Assembly (NCBI GenBank): GCA_032622095.1
Contig: CP136061.1
Span: 254,337,582-254,401,581 of the forward strand
Source: Siphonodentalium dalli
Taxonomy: Eukaryota > Mollusca > Scaphopoda > Gadilida > Siphonodentaliidae
DNA: 64,000 nucleotides
Reading direction: 5' to 3'
Shown here: positions 44,612 through 56,037 of the stretch, piece after piece
Layout: the number at the start of each line of letters is the position of its first letter
Numbering within the stretch: the stretch's first letter is position 1
Made by a program: the position numbers and the translations under genes
The notes under the pieces: model-generated
Told to the model about the DNA's origin: nothing
Database searches by the model: none
Seen by the model: only the letters and a program-made list of their open reading frames with translations

Positions 44612-44766
44612 CAGTAATGCTCCAATTAATCGACTTCTTAACCACAGCAGAATTATGGGTAACTTTTCAGGATTTAGTCGGAAATATGGCTTGTTGCCGA
44701 CTAAATCCTGAAAAGTTACCCATAATTCTGCTGTGGTTAAGAAGTCGATCAATTAGAGCATTACTG
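44612..44766. mobile_element. Tc1-like foldback, perfect short arms
   Basis: TA at 44610-44611 and 44767-44768. The arms run CAGTAATGCTC to GGCTTGTTGCC / GACTAAATCC to GAGCATTACTG, nearly perfectly complementary. Overlapping open frames on both strands are the palindrome only. Confidence 0.85.
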
Positions 44767-44769
44767 TAC

Positions 44770-45330
44770 CTAGTGACATTATTGACTTGTTTGTTGAATA
44801 CCTGTGACATTACCCTACCGTCACCTCTGGGTATTAGGTTTTAAAGAGTTAAACATATTTTATTTGCCCCGAATATAATATAACAGAAGTACATGTATAC
44901 AACACAAGCTAAGTTAAGCTAAGTTACTAGCAAACACCGTCTGCAGTAGTATCTCAGTGGTGTCCGTTTGAAGTACCAACACCTCTAACATCAATCACAA
45001 CGCACCACTCACATCAGTCTGGAGTAAACTACATACCCACATATAAAAAATAGTATCAGTATGAATCTGAGTGTATGTTTACATAGACTGCACTCACATA
45101 TGATCATTGGCACGCGGCGTATATCCTTTGTGTACCATGAGACAGGCCTGGGTGTTTTTACTGTTTATCGAAACAATGTCGTTGGCGATCTCAATAAGTG
45201 TATACAGTCGGCATTTTGAACTTTCAAGTTGAGAGTCTCCCTGGCTTCATTTATAGTGAAGATATCTCACTGACATCTGGTGTTCACACATTTTATTGTT
45301 TCCGCAACCATGCAGGTATAAGCAAGAAGG
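44770..45330. other. Intergenic or intronic DNA upstream of a candidate exon
   Basis: No repeat family recognised. It could contain promoter elements for the candidate exon at 45372, but none besides the TATA-like site is clear. Confidence 0.4.
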
Positions 45331-45338
45331 TATATAAG
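45331..45338 (+). promoter_or_regulatory. TATA-like box
   Basis: TATATAAG lies 41 bp upstream of the ATG at 45372. That spacing would put initiation at about 45361-45365 and leave a very short leader. The same octamer occurs in every hairpin of the TTAA families, so chance or repeat origin is possible. Confidence 0.35.
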
Positions 45339-45371
45339 AGCAAGACATGTATTGTAAAACAAAACACTACA

Positions 45372-45627
45372 ATGTCTCTTGTGTCGTGGTTAAGTGGTAA
45401 AGTTAGTAAAAAACGTAAATCTCCCGAGGATGACGATTTTCATCCCGTGGAAAACTCTCATAAAAAGTTTAAAAAATCCTTGAATAAAAATTCGTTTGAC
45501 TGGTATGTTAAAGACGAAAGTGGTAAATGGCATTGCTCCGTTTGCCGTTCTGCGAAACACGACAACGCCTATGCCAATGGGCGTGACAATCCGGCGAAAA
45601 CAACAAATCACCGACGACATGCAACGT
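45372..45627 (+). CDS. Candidate first exon, TTF/BED-type zinc finger
   Basis: From ATG (A at -3) the frame reads MSLVSWLSGKVSKKRKSPED, a basic stretch with KKRK and KKFKK (possible nuclear signals). Then come FDWYVKDESGKWHCSVCRSA and N..G..NPAKTTNHRRHATC. The W...W.C..C...........TT..RH arrangement resembles the TTF/BED-like zinc finger that opens hAT-derived proteins such as the ZNF862-like group. The frame ends just after GTGTAAGT, a strong donor (gtaagt at 45628). The frame is also open upstream to 45198. Downstream exons were not found, so this may be a host gene start, a hAT fragment, or a false call. Confidence 0.45.
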
Positions 45628-45633
45628 GTAAGT

Positions 45634-46850
45634 ATTAAAAATATCCAAAACTCCATCCATCAAGTTCTTATCTTTTATCTTTTATATGCCTTATAGTTAT
45701 GATTCATTTCCCTATTCGCTGATGAATATTTTTCAACACTCATTCAATTATATGAAACACGTGGCTTCAATTTAAACACCCATTTTGAGCCCCAGTCAAT
45801 GAAAATTACAACTCACACCTCTCACAATGTGTCAATTCATCACTCCATCTATGGAGTTTGGTTAAAGAAATTTTAAAACAAATTCTTTGTGAAGCATATT
45901 AAAATTTCAAACGGGATTACTAACAGAGCGCAGTAAAAGTGTTCATGATTTCGTTTCGTTTCGGTTTGATAAATATTGTTGGCATTTTTAAAAACCCGAA
46001 AAATATGAAATAAAATCCTGTCATTCTCCGGAATTTCTCCCACAATTACGATATAAAATGCTGCTATCCTCTCACAATTATGTTTGGGTATTATTAATAG
46101 TTATTAGGGTCATGAAGTGAACATAATGACTCCATATTTCAACCATTGTTTCATAAGTTTAATTAACATATTTCATCTCTCCTATTTTCGTTCTATAGCG
46201 ACTCCTGTCGTAGTAATGATAAATTTAAATTTTGTAGACTCACTTCGCCCTATAGAACGGCCACTTCGCCTTATTTTTATAGTAGGGGCGAAGCCATTTC
46301 GCCCTGAAAATCGGGTCTAGGCTGGTCCCTGATTGGTATAAGACAAAATCTGTTTATATTTTAATATTCTTTCTGTTTATGGCAGTTTTAACAGTTATAC
46401 CCACCACGAAGCCCATCCATGCCTTTAATAAATTTGGAATTTTTCAAAATTCCAACAGTTTGAAAGCTTGAGGTTCCATGCAGTTGTAAAATTTCAACCC
46501 AAGGGCGGGATACAAATGGAGCTTCCAGAAATTGGGAATTTGTTTGACAGTGTGTCCCTGACTGTCATCTGTCAGCTACGCCCCCTCGCAGAGGGAGAAT
46601 TAATTCAGTAGGGTTAATATGTCTCAATCGCATTGGAGACAATAAAAGTTTGATCAAGAGATGAATGATAGAATCCAGACTGCATAGAGAGGATTGGTAA
46701 ATTGTATAATGTGCTCCCTAAGGATCCATTGAATAGCAATCGTCCTGGAGATACTGGTGGCGATATGGGATTTTATTCCTCTTAAGATTCCCCATTAGAG
46801 ACCACTATCACATTGCTGAAGGTCAAACAGATCTAAACTGTCTGTCGTGG
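45634..46850. other. Unassigned DNA after the candidate exon
   Basis: No repeat family dominates. A small CACTTCGCC echo occurs three times at 46233-46300. 46850-46920 (GGCGTGAATAAGAATACGGA, CAAACTCCGGAACAGG) is shared with 48976-49110. Confidence 0.4.
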
Positions 46851-46904
46851 CGTGAATAAGAATACGGACATGACAAGCAAACTCCGGAACAGGAACAACC
46901 CTTT

Positions 46905-47900
46905 CTGGCAGGGACCCAAGCCTAGAAATAGTGTGTCTGTCATTTGCAGAATGAGGTCCCCAGAGGGTGAATTTAGTGATGCTACCCCACATAGTGGGCT
47001 AGCATCACCAAATTCACCCTCTGGGGACCTCATTCTGCAGATGACAGACACACTATTTCAAGGCTTGGACTTCGGAGACATCCTCTCCCTGAATTAATTG
47101 TGTCAATTCTCCATAATTTTGTCCCAGGGAGAAGTGACTTCTTTCTCATATACCATGGCTGGTAACCAACTCGTACTTACGGGTGACAATGCCCGCCCCC
47201 ACCGAGCCCAGGTTGTGAACGAGTTTCTGATTGCCAATGGGATCGAGCGAATGATACGGCCGGCAAATTCCCCTGATCTGAATCCCATCGAACACTTATG
47301 GGATCAACTCAAGAGGGCTGTTTACCGGCGAGTTGATGAGGGGACCACTATGGTTGATCTGCGGCGTCTTTTACAAGAGGAATGGGCAGCAATTCCGCAA
47401 AACCGTGTAGCAAAGCTTGTGAACACCATGAGGGCAAGATGTCAACACCTCCTGCATCGACACGGAAGTTACACCAGAATGAGGTCCCCAGAGGGTGAAT
47501 TTAGTGATGCTACCCCGCATAGCGGGCTAGCATCACCAAATTCACTCTCTGGGGACCTCATTCTGCTTACACCTCAGCAGAATGAGGTTCCCAGAGGGTG
47601 AATTTGGTGATGCTAGCCCACTATGTGGGGTAGCGTCACTAAATTCACCCTCTGGGGACCTCATTCTGCAAATGACAGACACACTATTTCAAGGCTTGGA
47701 CTTCTGAAATATCCTCTCCCTGAATTAATTGTGACAATTCTCCCTAATTTTGTCCCAGGGAGAAGTAACTTCTTTCTCATATACCAACATACATATGTCC
47801 CTACAACATATTTAAAGTATATTTACTGATTATAATGATGTTCTTGTTCTCTATAATGGTTTTATAAATGGGCTTTTGTGTTGCATAATACTTATTGGAT
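46905..47900. repeat. GAATGAGGTCCCC palindrome cluster with Tc1 fragment
   Basis: Three palindromes (46949-47037, 47477-47566, 47578-47671) and two copies of a linker (ACACACTATTTCAAGGCTTG, TCTCCCTGAATTAATTGTG, TTTTGTCCCAGGGAGAAGT; 47050-47150 and 47672-47785). The first linker ends at ACCATGGCTGG, where a transposase fragment begins. The second continues into the dispersed repeat also seen at 12960-13200. Confidence 0.8.
47165..47477 (+). pseudogene. Tc1-type transposase fragment (C-terminal part)
   Basis: The frame gives LTGDNARPHRAQ, then SPDLNPIEHLWDQLKRAVYR and a tail with RARCQHLLHRHGSYTR. The second catalytic Asp (GDNARPH) and the Glu (NPIEH) are separated by 34 residues, the DD34E signature of Tc1 transposases. 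The N-terminal DNA-binding domain and the first Asp are missing, and both ends run into palindromic repeat DNA. The frame is undamaged for about 105 codons, so the capture may be recent. Confidence 0.9.
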
Positions 47901-47971
47901 CATTCAGTGTAAACTGAACTTCAGCCATTATGAATTCTCCCTGATAAAGTCCATTTCTCCCTAATAATATA

Positions 47972-48181
47972 CAGTAATGCCCTAATTAATCGACTCCATA
48001 ACCACAGCAGAATTATGGGTAATTTTTCGGGATTTAGTCGGAAATATGGCTTGTTGTCATTCATCGGAAAGCTCTCGAAAGCTTTCCGATGAATGGCAAC
48101 AAGCCATATTTCCGACTAAATCCTGAAAAATTACCCATAATTCTGCTGTGGTTATGGAGTCGATTAATTAGGGCATTACTG
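47972..48181. mobile_element. Tc1-like foldback, complete
   Basis: TA at 47970-47971 and 48182-48183. It is almost a perfect 105-bp inverted repeat with no loop (GCTCTC-GAAAGC at the centre). With 14260-14471 it is the best reference copy for the family. Confidence 0.88.
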
Positions 48182-48239
48182 TACTTCTCACAATTTGAAA
48201 CCTCTTGGCTGGTCCCTGCTCCAGAATAGGAACAACCAA

Positions 48240-48560
48240 GTCTGAGTTTAGTGTGCCTGTCATTTGCAGAATGAGGTCTCCAGGGTGAATTTAGTAATGC
48301 TATCCCGCACCCATTGGGAACCTTGATTATGCAATGTGTCGTCTGCCAATTTGGGAATATAGAGAAACTGAACTAAAAAAGAAATAGAATCTATGTGAAG
48401 AAGTTTCTATATAAATTTGATAATAAAGAAACTTTCCAGAAAAAATTAGGCCTAAGCAGAATGAGGTTCCCAGAGGGTGAATTTAGTGATGCTAGCCCGC
48501 AATGTGGGATAGCGTCATCAAATTCACCCTCTGGGAACCTCATTCTGCAAATGACAGACA
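48240..48560. repeat. GAATGAGGTCCCC palindrome copies, one truncated
   Basis: A partial unit (48268-48310) stops at GCTATCCCGCAC and joins CCATTGGGAACCTTGATTAT. After an intervening AACTAAAAAAGAAATAGAAT segment a full palindrome (48458-48546) follows, flanked by AAATGACAGACACACTAAAC. Confidence 0.7.
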
Positions 48561-48602
48561 CACTAAACTCAGGCTTGGGAAGAACCCTTTCTGGGTTATT
48601 AA

Positions 48603-48971
48603 CCCTTTACCCAACAGAAGGGTCCTGTGCCAATGCATTCTCTTATATATGCGAGTCGACCATAGGTCGCCTCGCATATATAAGAGAATGCATTGGCTTA
48701 ACACATTAAAAATTATAAAATTGTTAAAGAATGTAAGAAATTTTTTTTTTTAGGCCAGTGCATTCTCTTATATATGCGAGGCGACCTATGGTCGACTCGC
48801 ATATATAAGAGAATGCATTGGCACAGGGCATAACTGTAACTATCACAATGTGGTCAAGGAGCCGATTCCAATGATATCCATATTTGTATGGTTCTATTGA
48901 GACAGACCGAAGATATTTTAGGCTGTTGAAGCTTTATTTGGCCGGTTTTGGCCGGTTTGTTGGGTAAAGGG
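48603..48971 (+). mobile_element. TTAA family A element
   Basis: TTAA at 48599-48602 and 48972-48975. Two intact hairpins (48627-48696 and 48755-48822) have a shortened spacer between them (TAAGAAATTTTTTTTTTTAGG). Confidence 0.85.
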
Positions 48972-48975
48972 TTAA

Positions 48976-49110
48976 GATCCGAGAACTGTCTGTCCTGGCA
49001 AGAATAACACCTAACAAGCAAACTCTGGAATAGGAACAATATTACCCTTTCTGTCCTGAAGTGAATACGAACATGACAAACTCCAGAACAGGAACAACCC
49101 TTTCTATCCC
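48976..49110 (+). repeat. Local repeat, about 75-bp units
   Basis: Two imperfect units share CTGTCCTG, GAATA.GA.C.TGACAA.C then AAACTC..GAA.AGGAACAA. A third copy lies at 46840-46910, to the left of the palindrome cluster. Confidence 0.6.
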
Positions 49111-49446
49111 GGCGTGAATAATCTGGGTAGATCTGAGACTACAGAGAATGTATTAGGCCAAAGCACAAAACTTCTCTATTTCCGATAACAATAGGATAAT
49201 TTTCCAGACATACAGGCAGGGGTTTTTTTTAACAATATTTTTTTTTAAACCTTAAGCTTTCAGCCGTAGGCGATATAATAGTGTAGTCACGGTCCCATGC
49301 AATATGGCAGAACAATGGCAGAAAATGAGCCAAGCATTGGATAAAAACTTGCTGTCCCTTGAATTCATTCACTCGATCTGCAGTAAGATCTCTACAAACG
49401 TTGAGGTTAAAAACCAATTTGGGGTTAGGAAAAATGATAAATATTC
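49111..49446. other. Unassigned DNA left of the 4-kb duplication
   Basis: No recognised feature; it includes short T and A runs at 49220-49245. Confidence 0.4.
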
Positions 49447-49617
49447 ATAATGACACTCTAACAGGTAAGAGTAGACAAGCCTTCTGGAAAAAATTGAAAA
49501 AAAGAAACTGTGGCAAGCAAGAAAATCCCAGCCAGGCAGGTTAACGGTAACAAAGAGGGTTTTTTGTGGCCTTAGTTTGGTTGCAGCAGGACTTAAGAAT
49601 ACCTTAACCCTTTACCC

Positions 49618-49999
49618 AACAGAAGGGCCCTGTGCCAATGCATTCTCTTATATATGCGAGTCGACCATAGGTCGCCTCGCATATATAAGAGAATGCATTG
49701 GCTTAACACATTAAAAATTATAAAATTGTTAAAGAATGTAAGAAAAAATGGTAAAAAGTGTTAAAAAAAGATTTTTTTTAGGCCAATGCATTCTCTTATA
49801 TATGCGAGGAGACCTATGGTCGACTCGCATATATAAGAGAATGCATTGGCACAGGGCATAACTGTAACTATCACAATGTGGTCAAGGAGCCGGTTCCAAT
49901 GATATCCATATTTGTATGGTTCTATTGAGACAGACCGAAGATATTTTAGGCTGTTGAAGCTTTATTTGGCCGGTTTTGGCCGGTTTGTTGGGTAAAGGG
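49618..49999 (+). mobile_element. TTAA family A element (duplicate 1)
   Basis: TTAA at 49614-49617 and 50000-50003. Hairpins lie at 49636-49703 and 49785-49850; the second has an AGGAGACC change in its loop. Spacer, ends and length equal the 31374 copy. Confidence 0.87.
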
Positions 50000-50003
50000 T
50001 TAA

Positions 50004-50488
50004 ATGGGTACTGTACACTAAATCCGACAATTTATTGGGTCATCTCCAATTATATTCAACAGAATATATGCAACATGTAATAAATGAATGAATTTGAGCC
50101 ATGGATGAGTGTAAAATACGCTCATGACACAATGTCAAACCCTATTTTGCTTGGATTATAATTAATTTGTTTGTAATAGGATACCAAGGTAGATTACGTC
50201 TCACTTTGCACAAAAAAGCAAAAGGTAATTACAAAATAGTTTTTACACTTAATCCCCTTTGTTCCGGCCCTGGATGCAGATTTTGTAACAAAGCATTATT
50301 ATTGGCAACATTAAATACCACGTATTTATGATGTAGGTGTTTTATGACAAGTGAGTATGAATAAAAACAATATGTTAATCAGCCGAACGTGAATGATGAA
50401 CGACGAATTAATTTGTGGCTCATTTTTGTTGCCAACAACGTTACAGGACAAAATAGTACATATACTATGTGTGCTTTGATGACAGATA
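50004..50488. other. Unassigned DNA in duplicate 1
   Basis: Part of it (ATATTCAACAGAATATATGC, GATGAGTGTAAAATACGCTC) recurs at 61715-61780, so it belongs to a dispersed repeat. No gene is seen. The same applies to 54084-54568. Confidence 0.5.
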
Positions 50489-50610
50489 CAGTAATGCCCT
50501 AAGTAATCGACTCCTTAACCACAGCAGAATTATGGATAACTTTTCAGGATTTAGTAGGAAATATGGCTTCTTGCCACTCATCGGAAAGCTCTCAGTGAGA
50601 TTATTTAGGA
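50489..50610. mobile_element. Tc1-like foldback, left arm (duplicate 1)
   Basis: TA-CAGTAATGCCCTAAGTAATC to GGAAAGCTCTCAGTGAGATT, ending ATTTAGGATA; the true right end is missing. Confidence 0.75.
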
Positions 50611-50696
50611 TATTTAATTTTGTTTGTTAAATTTAATTTTGTTTGTTAAATTGACCAAGGAATTAAAAAAAAAATTTTTTAAGAGTGAATATTTTT

Positions 50697-50940
50697 TCGA
50701 AAAAGGTACTATAACTCAGTTAAAATTAGTCAGATCAAACCCATATTCGAACTCGATCTGTCTTTTGGGCTGAGAAATTCATAGACAAAATTTGGTTCCA
50801 ATCAGATAAAAATGTTTGAGTTATCGCACCATGTGTAAAGTGTCTACAGACAGATGGACAGACAGACAGACGGACGAAAGACGAGTGGTTAATCCGGACG
50901 TCGACACTATGTTTACCATACTATGGTATGGGTAAACATA
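50697..50940 (+). mobile_element. HINE-like family 1, 3' fragment (duplicate 1)
   Basis: One core repeat (GAAAAAGGTACTATAACTCA to TTCCAATCAGATA), a GACA run and the complete 3' palindrome GTTTACCATAC/TATGGGTAAACATA. The 5' palindromic end is absent. Confidence 0.8.
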
Positions 50941-51208
50941 ATAAAACTCTCTTATGCTCATACCTCTTTAAATTGGAGGAGAGGAGGTCTTAAAATTTAA
51001 AGTAAGGTGCCAATCACATCCACCCTCCCGATTCCCAAGGGCATCGACTTTAAATGTTATATAAGACAGCATGCCATGATCTCTATTCCCCTCCCCCCAG
51101 GGCATCGACTTTAAATGTTATAAGACAGCATGCCATGATCTAAAGGTTCCTAATTCATCAATTAGTGACAATTATAGCTCTATTTGTCTCATCTAGTTAA
51201 AATCTAAT

Positions 51209-51709
51209 ACCTTTCATGGCGGGAGCTGCGCTGGTGCAACATTAAGGACCCTATGCCAATTCATTCTCTTATATACATGGATGCGAGTCAACGATAGGTC
51301 GCCTTGCATATATAAGAGAATGCATTGGCCTAACAATTTCTTATCATTTTTTTCTTACATTCTTTAACATTTTTATCATTTTTTCTTATATTTTTCAACA
51401 ATTTTATCATTTTTATCATTTTTTTTCTCACATTCTTTAACAATTTTATCATTTTTTCTTACATTCTTTATAAATATTTATCACTTTTTCATACATTCTT
51501 ATAACAATTTTATCATTTTTTATCATTATTTCTTACATTCTTTACCAATTTGTTATCATTATTTCTTACATTTTTTAACAATTCTAAAAAATAATATAAA
51601 ATTTGTTAGGCCAATGCATTCTCTTATATATGCGAGGCGACGCATATATAAGAGAATGCATTGGCACAGGGTTTTCTACAAAATTCAGGAAGCTCTAGTC
51701 ATCAAAGTG
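51209..51709 (+). mobile_element. TTAA family C element (duplicate 1)
   Basis: The left end is decayed (TAATACCTTTCATGGCGGGA, from TTAACCC) and the right end AAGCTCTAGTCATCAAAGTG-TTAA. Hairpins lie at 51254-51330 and 51610-51665, the second with its loop deleted (GAGGCGACGCATATATAAGA). The spacer is expanded to about 270 bp of TTTTATCATTTTTTCTTACA-type repeats. Confidence 0.75.
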
Positions 51710-51957
51710 TTAAATAGGAGATAAAGAGCCTGAGAAGTTATTGTCCATGTAACCTAAATGGAAATACGTTTGTGGATTTATGGATTTGAGGGGGATACCA
51801 ACAAATTGGCCAATTTTCCTACGAAATATCAAGTTTCAAGTTTTTATTCAGCAATACCAATGAATTTTGGTTTCTGCTATAACATAAACAAACATTTATT
51901 ACAAAAACAAAACAAAAAGAACAATTGTTACATGTATATGTATGTTTGCTGAAGAAA

Positions 51958-53284
51958 ACGAGAGGCCGATCACGATCGGCAGATGTTTAACCCATCCCTT
52001 GGCGATAGTAAATTGTTATAATCAGAATCATAATCTTTTAATGTTGAATTATAGAGTATACTGTTATGATCTAAAGTAGTATATGACAAATGTACATAAT
52101 AACCAGTAATAACACAAATTATTGAAATGTATGAGTCAATATAGAAGGGTTAATATAACATCTAAACTCTAGAGCCTGTCACCACTATCATAGTGTAAGC
52201 AGTTCTATTCATGTTGTTGCAAATTGCCATGTGAGATATCAAAATAATATAATTATTTATTTAATAGAAAAGGTTAAAAGACATGGAATGGGTAAAAGGG
52301 GTTAAATCACCTATCTCTGCCCTGTTTGATCCAATGTAGTCCCAATATCCAAGGACTTGGAGAGCTCCATTGGTCTAGTTAAATATATTTTCATGGCTAA
52401 GTTGTGGTTAATAAGATAGCTAAATCAATTTATCCAATAATTCACTAATTTGTGTCTCTTATAGAGAGCTAACATATGAGGGCTATAAATAACTCTCAAT
52501 AAACCATGTCTTTTTATCTCTCTCACAGAGAAGCTGTGAGGCTGAGGTATTCATTAATTGTAAGTTACTTGGGTTATAATTGGATAATTCTTAGTTGAAA
52601 AAGGGCCATATCTCTGTTATAACAAATTGGATCTAACCCATATTCAAACTCGTTCTGTATTTTGAGTTGAGAAACTCATATACCAAATTTGGCTCCTATC
52701 AGATGAAAAATGGTTGCTTTATCAAAGTATGTGTGAACTATATGTCAAAGGACCATAACTCCATTAAAAAACATCCGATCAAACCCATATTCGAACTCAA
52801 TCTGTATCTTGGTCTGAGAAACTCATATACCAAATTTGGTTCCAATCAGATAAAAAATGTTTGAGTTATGGCAGAATTCATGAATTCTAAGTCAAAAAAG
52901 GGCCATAACTCCGTAAAATAAACTCGGATCAAACCCATATTCGAACTCGGTCTGTATTTTGGGCCGAGAAACTCACATACCAAATTTGGTTCCGATCAGA
53001 TAAAAAATGTTTGAGTTATGGCAGAATGCGTGAATTCTAAGTCGAAAAAGGGTCATAACTCTGTAAAAAAAAGTCGGATCAAACCCATATTCGAACTCGA
53101 TCTGTATTTTGGGCTGAAAACCCCATATACAAAATTTGGTTTTGATCAGGTAGAAAATGTTTGAGTTATCGCATTACACGTAAAGTGTCTACGGACGGAC
53201 AGACGGACGGACGGACGGACGAACGACGAGTGGTCAATCCGGACAACGACACTATGTTTACCATACATGGTATGGGTAAACATA
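51958..53284 (+). mobile_element. HINE-like family 1, full length (duplicate 1)
   Basis: At 1327 bp this is the reference copy. It runs from ACGAGAGGCCGATCACGATC through a unique roughly 600-bp region and five core repeats from about 52600 to the GGAC microsatellite (53197-53222). The 3' palindrome GTTTACCATACATGGTATGG ends GTAAACATA at 53284. No Rep/helicase coding is present, so it must be mobilised in trans if it is mobile at all. Confidence 0.75.
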
Positions 53285-53697
53285 AAAAAGAAAGTGTTTT
53301 TCCTTGAATTGATGGTATTGAGGAGTATAGGTTATCTCATTCCATGCATGCTTCTATGAATTCACATATCAACTTCGTATCTTTTGCATTATTAGGGTTT
53401 TAAATTCTTTTAATTGTTCGACCTGCATCTGTTGATCCTGCAGAAAAATCAAATCTGGTTAATCCAAGCTTATTCAAAAGGGGTGCTCTAGCTATGTTCA
53501 GTGTGTTTCTGACAAAATAATAAGAAATAATGACACTCTAACAGGTAAGAGTAGACAAGCCTTCTGGAAAAAATTGAAAAAAAGAAACTGTGGCAAGCAA
53601 GAAAATCCCAGCCAGGCAGGTTAACGGTAACAAAGAGGGTTTTTTGTGGCCTTAGTTTGGTTGCAGCAGGACTTAAGAATACCTTAACCCTTTACCC

Positions 53698-54079
53698 AAC
53701 AGAAGGGCCCTGTGCCAATGCATTCTCTTATATATGCGAGTCGACCATAGGTCGCCTCGCATATATAAGAGAATGCATTGGCTTAACACATTAAAAATTA
53801 TAAAATTGTTAAAGAATGTAAGAAAAAATGGTAAAAAGTGTTAAAAAAAGATTTTTTTTAGGCCAATGCATTCTCTTATATATGCGAGGAGACCTATGGT
53901 CGACTCGCATATATAAGAGAATGCATTGGCACAGGGCATAACTGTAACTATCACAATGTGGTCAAGGAGCCGGTTCCAATGATATCCATATTTGTATGGT
54001 TCTATTGAGACAGACCGAAGATATTTTAGGCTGTTGAAGCTTTATTTGGCCGGTTTTGGCCGGTTTGTTGGGTAAAGGG
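53698..54079 (+). mobile_element. TTAA family A element (duplicate 2)
   Basis: It appears identical to 49618-49999, shifted by 4080. Confidence 0.87.
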
Positions 54080-54568
54080 TTAAATGGGTACTGTACACTA
54101 AATCCGACAATTTATTGGGTCATCTCCAATTATATTCAACAGAATATATGCAACATGTAATAAATGAATGAATTTGAGCCATGGATGAGTGTAAAATACG
54201 CTCATGACACAATGTCAAACCCTATTTTGCTTGGATTATAATTAATTTGTTTGTAATAGGATACCAAGGTAGATTACGTCTCACTTTGCACAAAAAAGCA
54301 AAAGGTAATTACAAAATAGTTTTTACACTTAATCCCCTTTGTTCCGGCCCTGGATGCAGATTTTGTAACAAAGCATTATTATTGGCAACATTAAATACCA
54401 CGTATTTATGATGTAGGTGTTTTATGACAAGTGAGTATGAATAAAAACAATATGTTAATCAGCCGAACGTGAATGATGAACGACGAATTAATTTGTGGCT
54501 CATTTTTGTTGCCAACAACGTTACAGGACAAAATAGTACATATACTATGTGTGCTTTGATGACAGATA

Positions 54569-54690
54569 CAGTAATGCCCTAAGTAATCGACTCCTTAACC
54601 ACAGCAGAATTATGGATAACTTTTCAGGATTTAGTAGGAAATATGGCTTCTTGCCACTCATCGGAAAGCTCTCAGTGAGATTATTTAGGA
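54569..54690. mobile_element. Tc1-like foldback, left arm (duplicate 2)
   Basis: Duplicate of 50489-50610. Confidence 0.75.
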
Positions 54691-54776
54691 TATTTAATTT
54701 TGTTTGTTAAATTTAATTTTGTTTGTTAAATTGACCAAGGAATTAAAAAAAATTTTTTTTAAGAGTGAATATTTTT

Positions 54777-55020
54777 TCGAAAAAGGTACTATAACTCAGT
54801 TAAAATTAGTCAGATCAAACCCATATTCGAACTCGATCTGTCTTTTGGGCTGAGAAATTCATAGACAAAATTTGGTTCCAATCAGATAAAAATGTTTGAG
54901 TTATCGCACCATGTGTAAAGTGTCTACAGACAGATGGACAGACAGACAGACGGACGAAAGACGAGTGGTTAATCCGGACGTCGACACTATGTTTACCATA
55001 CTATGGTATGGGTAAACATA
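54777..55020 (+). mobile_element. HINE-like family 1, 3' fragment (duplicate 2)
   Basis: Duplicate of 50697-50940. The A/T run just upstream differs by one or two bases. Confidence 0.8.
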
Positions 55021-55288
55021 ATAAAACTCTCTTATGCTCATACCTCTTTAAATTGGAGGAGAGGAGGTCTTAAAATTTAAAGTAAGGTGCCAATCACATC
55101 CACCCTCCCGATTCCCAAGGGCATCGACTTTAAATGTTATATAAGACAGCATGCCATGATCTCTATTCCCCTCCCCCCAGGGCATCGACTTTAAATGTTA
55201 TAAGACAGCATGCCATGATCTAAAGGTTCCTAATTCATCAATTAGTGACAATTATAGCTCTATTTGTCTCATCTAGTTAAAATCTAAT

Positions 55289-55789
55289 ACCTTTCATGGC
55301 GGGAGCTGCGCTGGTGCAACATTAAGGACCCTATGCCAATTCATTCTCTTATATACATGGATGCGAGTCAACGATAGGTCGCCTTGCATATATAAGAGAA
55401 TGCATTGGCCTAACAATTTCTTATCATTTTTTTCTTACATTCTTTAACATTTTTATCATTTTTTCTTATATTTTTCAACAATTTTATCATTTTTATCATT
55501 TTTTTTCTCACATTCTTTAACAATTTTATCATTTTTTCTTACATTCTTTATAAATATTTATCACTTTTTCATACATTCTTATAACAATTTTATCATTTTT
55601 TATCATTATTTCTTACATTCTTTACCAATTTGTTATCATTATTTCTTACATTTTTTAACAATTCTAAAAAATAATATAAAATTTGTTAGGCCAATGCATT
55701 CTCTTATATATGCGAGGCGACGCATATATAAGAGAATGCATTGGCACAGGGTTTTCTACAAAATTCAGGAAGCTCTAGTCATCAAAGTG
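55289..55789 (+). mobile_element. TTAA family C element (duplicate 2)
   Basis: Duplicate of 51209-51709, including the deleted second hairpin loop. Confidence 0.75.
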
Positions 55790-56037
55790 TTAAATAGGAG
55801 ATAAAGAGCCTGAGAAGTTATTGTCCATGTAACCTAAATGGAAATACGTTTGTGGATTTATGGATTTGAGGGGGATACCAACAAATTGGCCAATTTTCCT
55901 ACGAAATATCAAGTTTCAAGTTTTTATTCAGCAATACCAATGAATTTTGGTTTCTGCTATAACATAAACAAACATTTATTACAAAAACAAAACAAAAAGA
56001 ACAATTGTTACATGTATATGTATGTTTGCTGAAGAAA

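Larger units (their letters stand above)
49447..53529. repeat. 4.08-kb direct duplication, copy 1
   Basis: From ATAATGACACTCTAACAGG the sequence repeats at an offset of 4080 bp. I saw only two substitutions (about 50671 and 52893) and a 16-bp length difference in the GGAC microsatellite. The unit holds a family A element, a Tc1-like fragment, two HINE-like elements and a family C element. The junction shares only AATA/AAATA microhomology. Confidence 0.93.

Noticed and set aside
45390-45656. 88-residue minus-strand frame
   Set aside because: It is the shadow of the candidate zinc-finger exon on the other strand.
51988-52152. TTAACCCATCCC...AAGGGTTAA as a fifth TTAA element
   Set aside because: The TTAACCC is part of the conserved 5' region of HINE family 1 copies, and beyond CCC the two ends are not inverted repeats.
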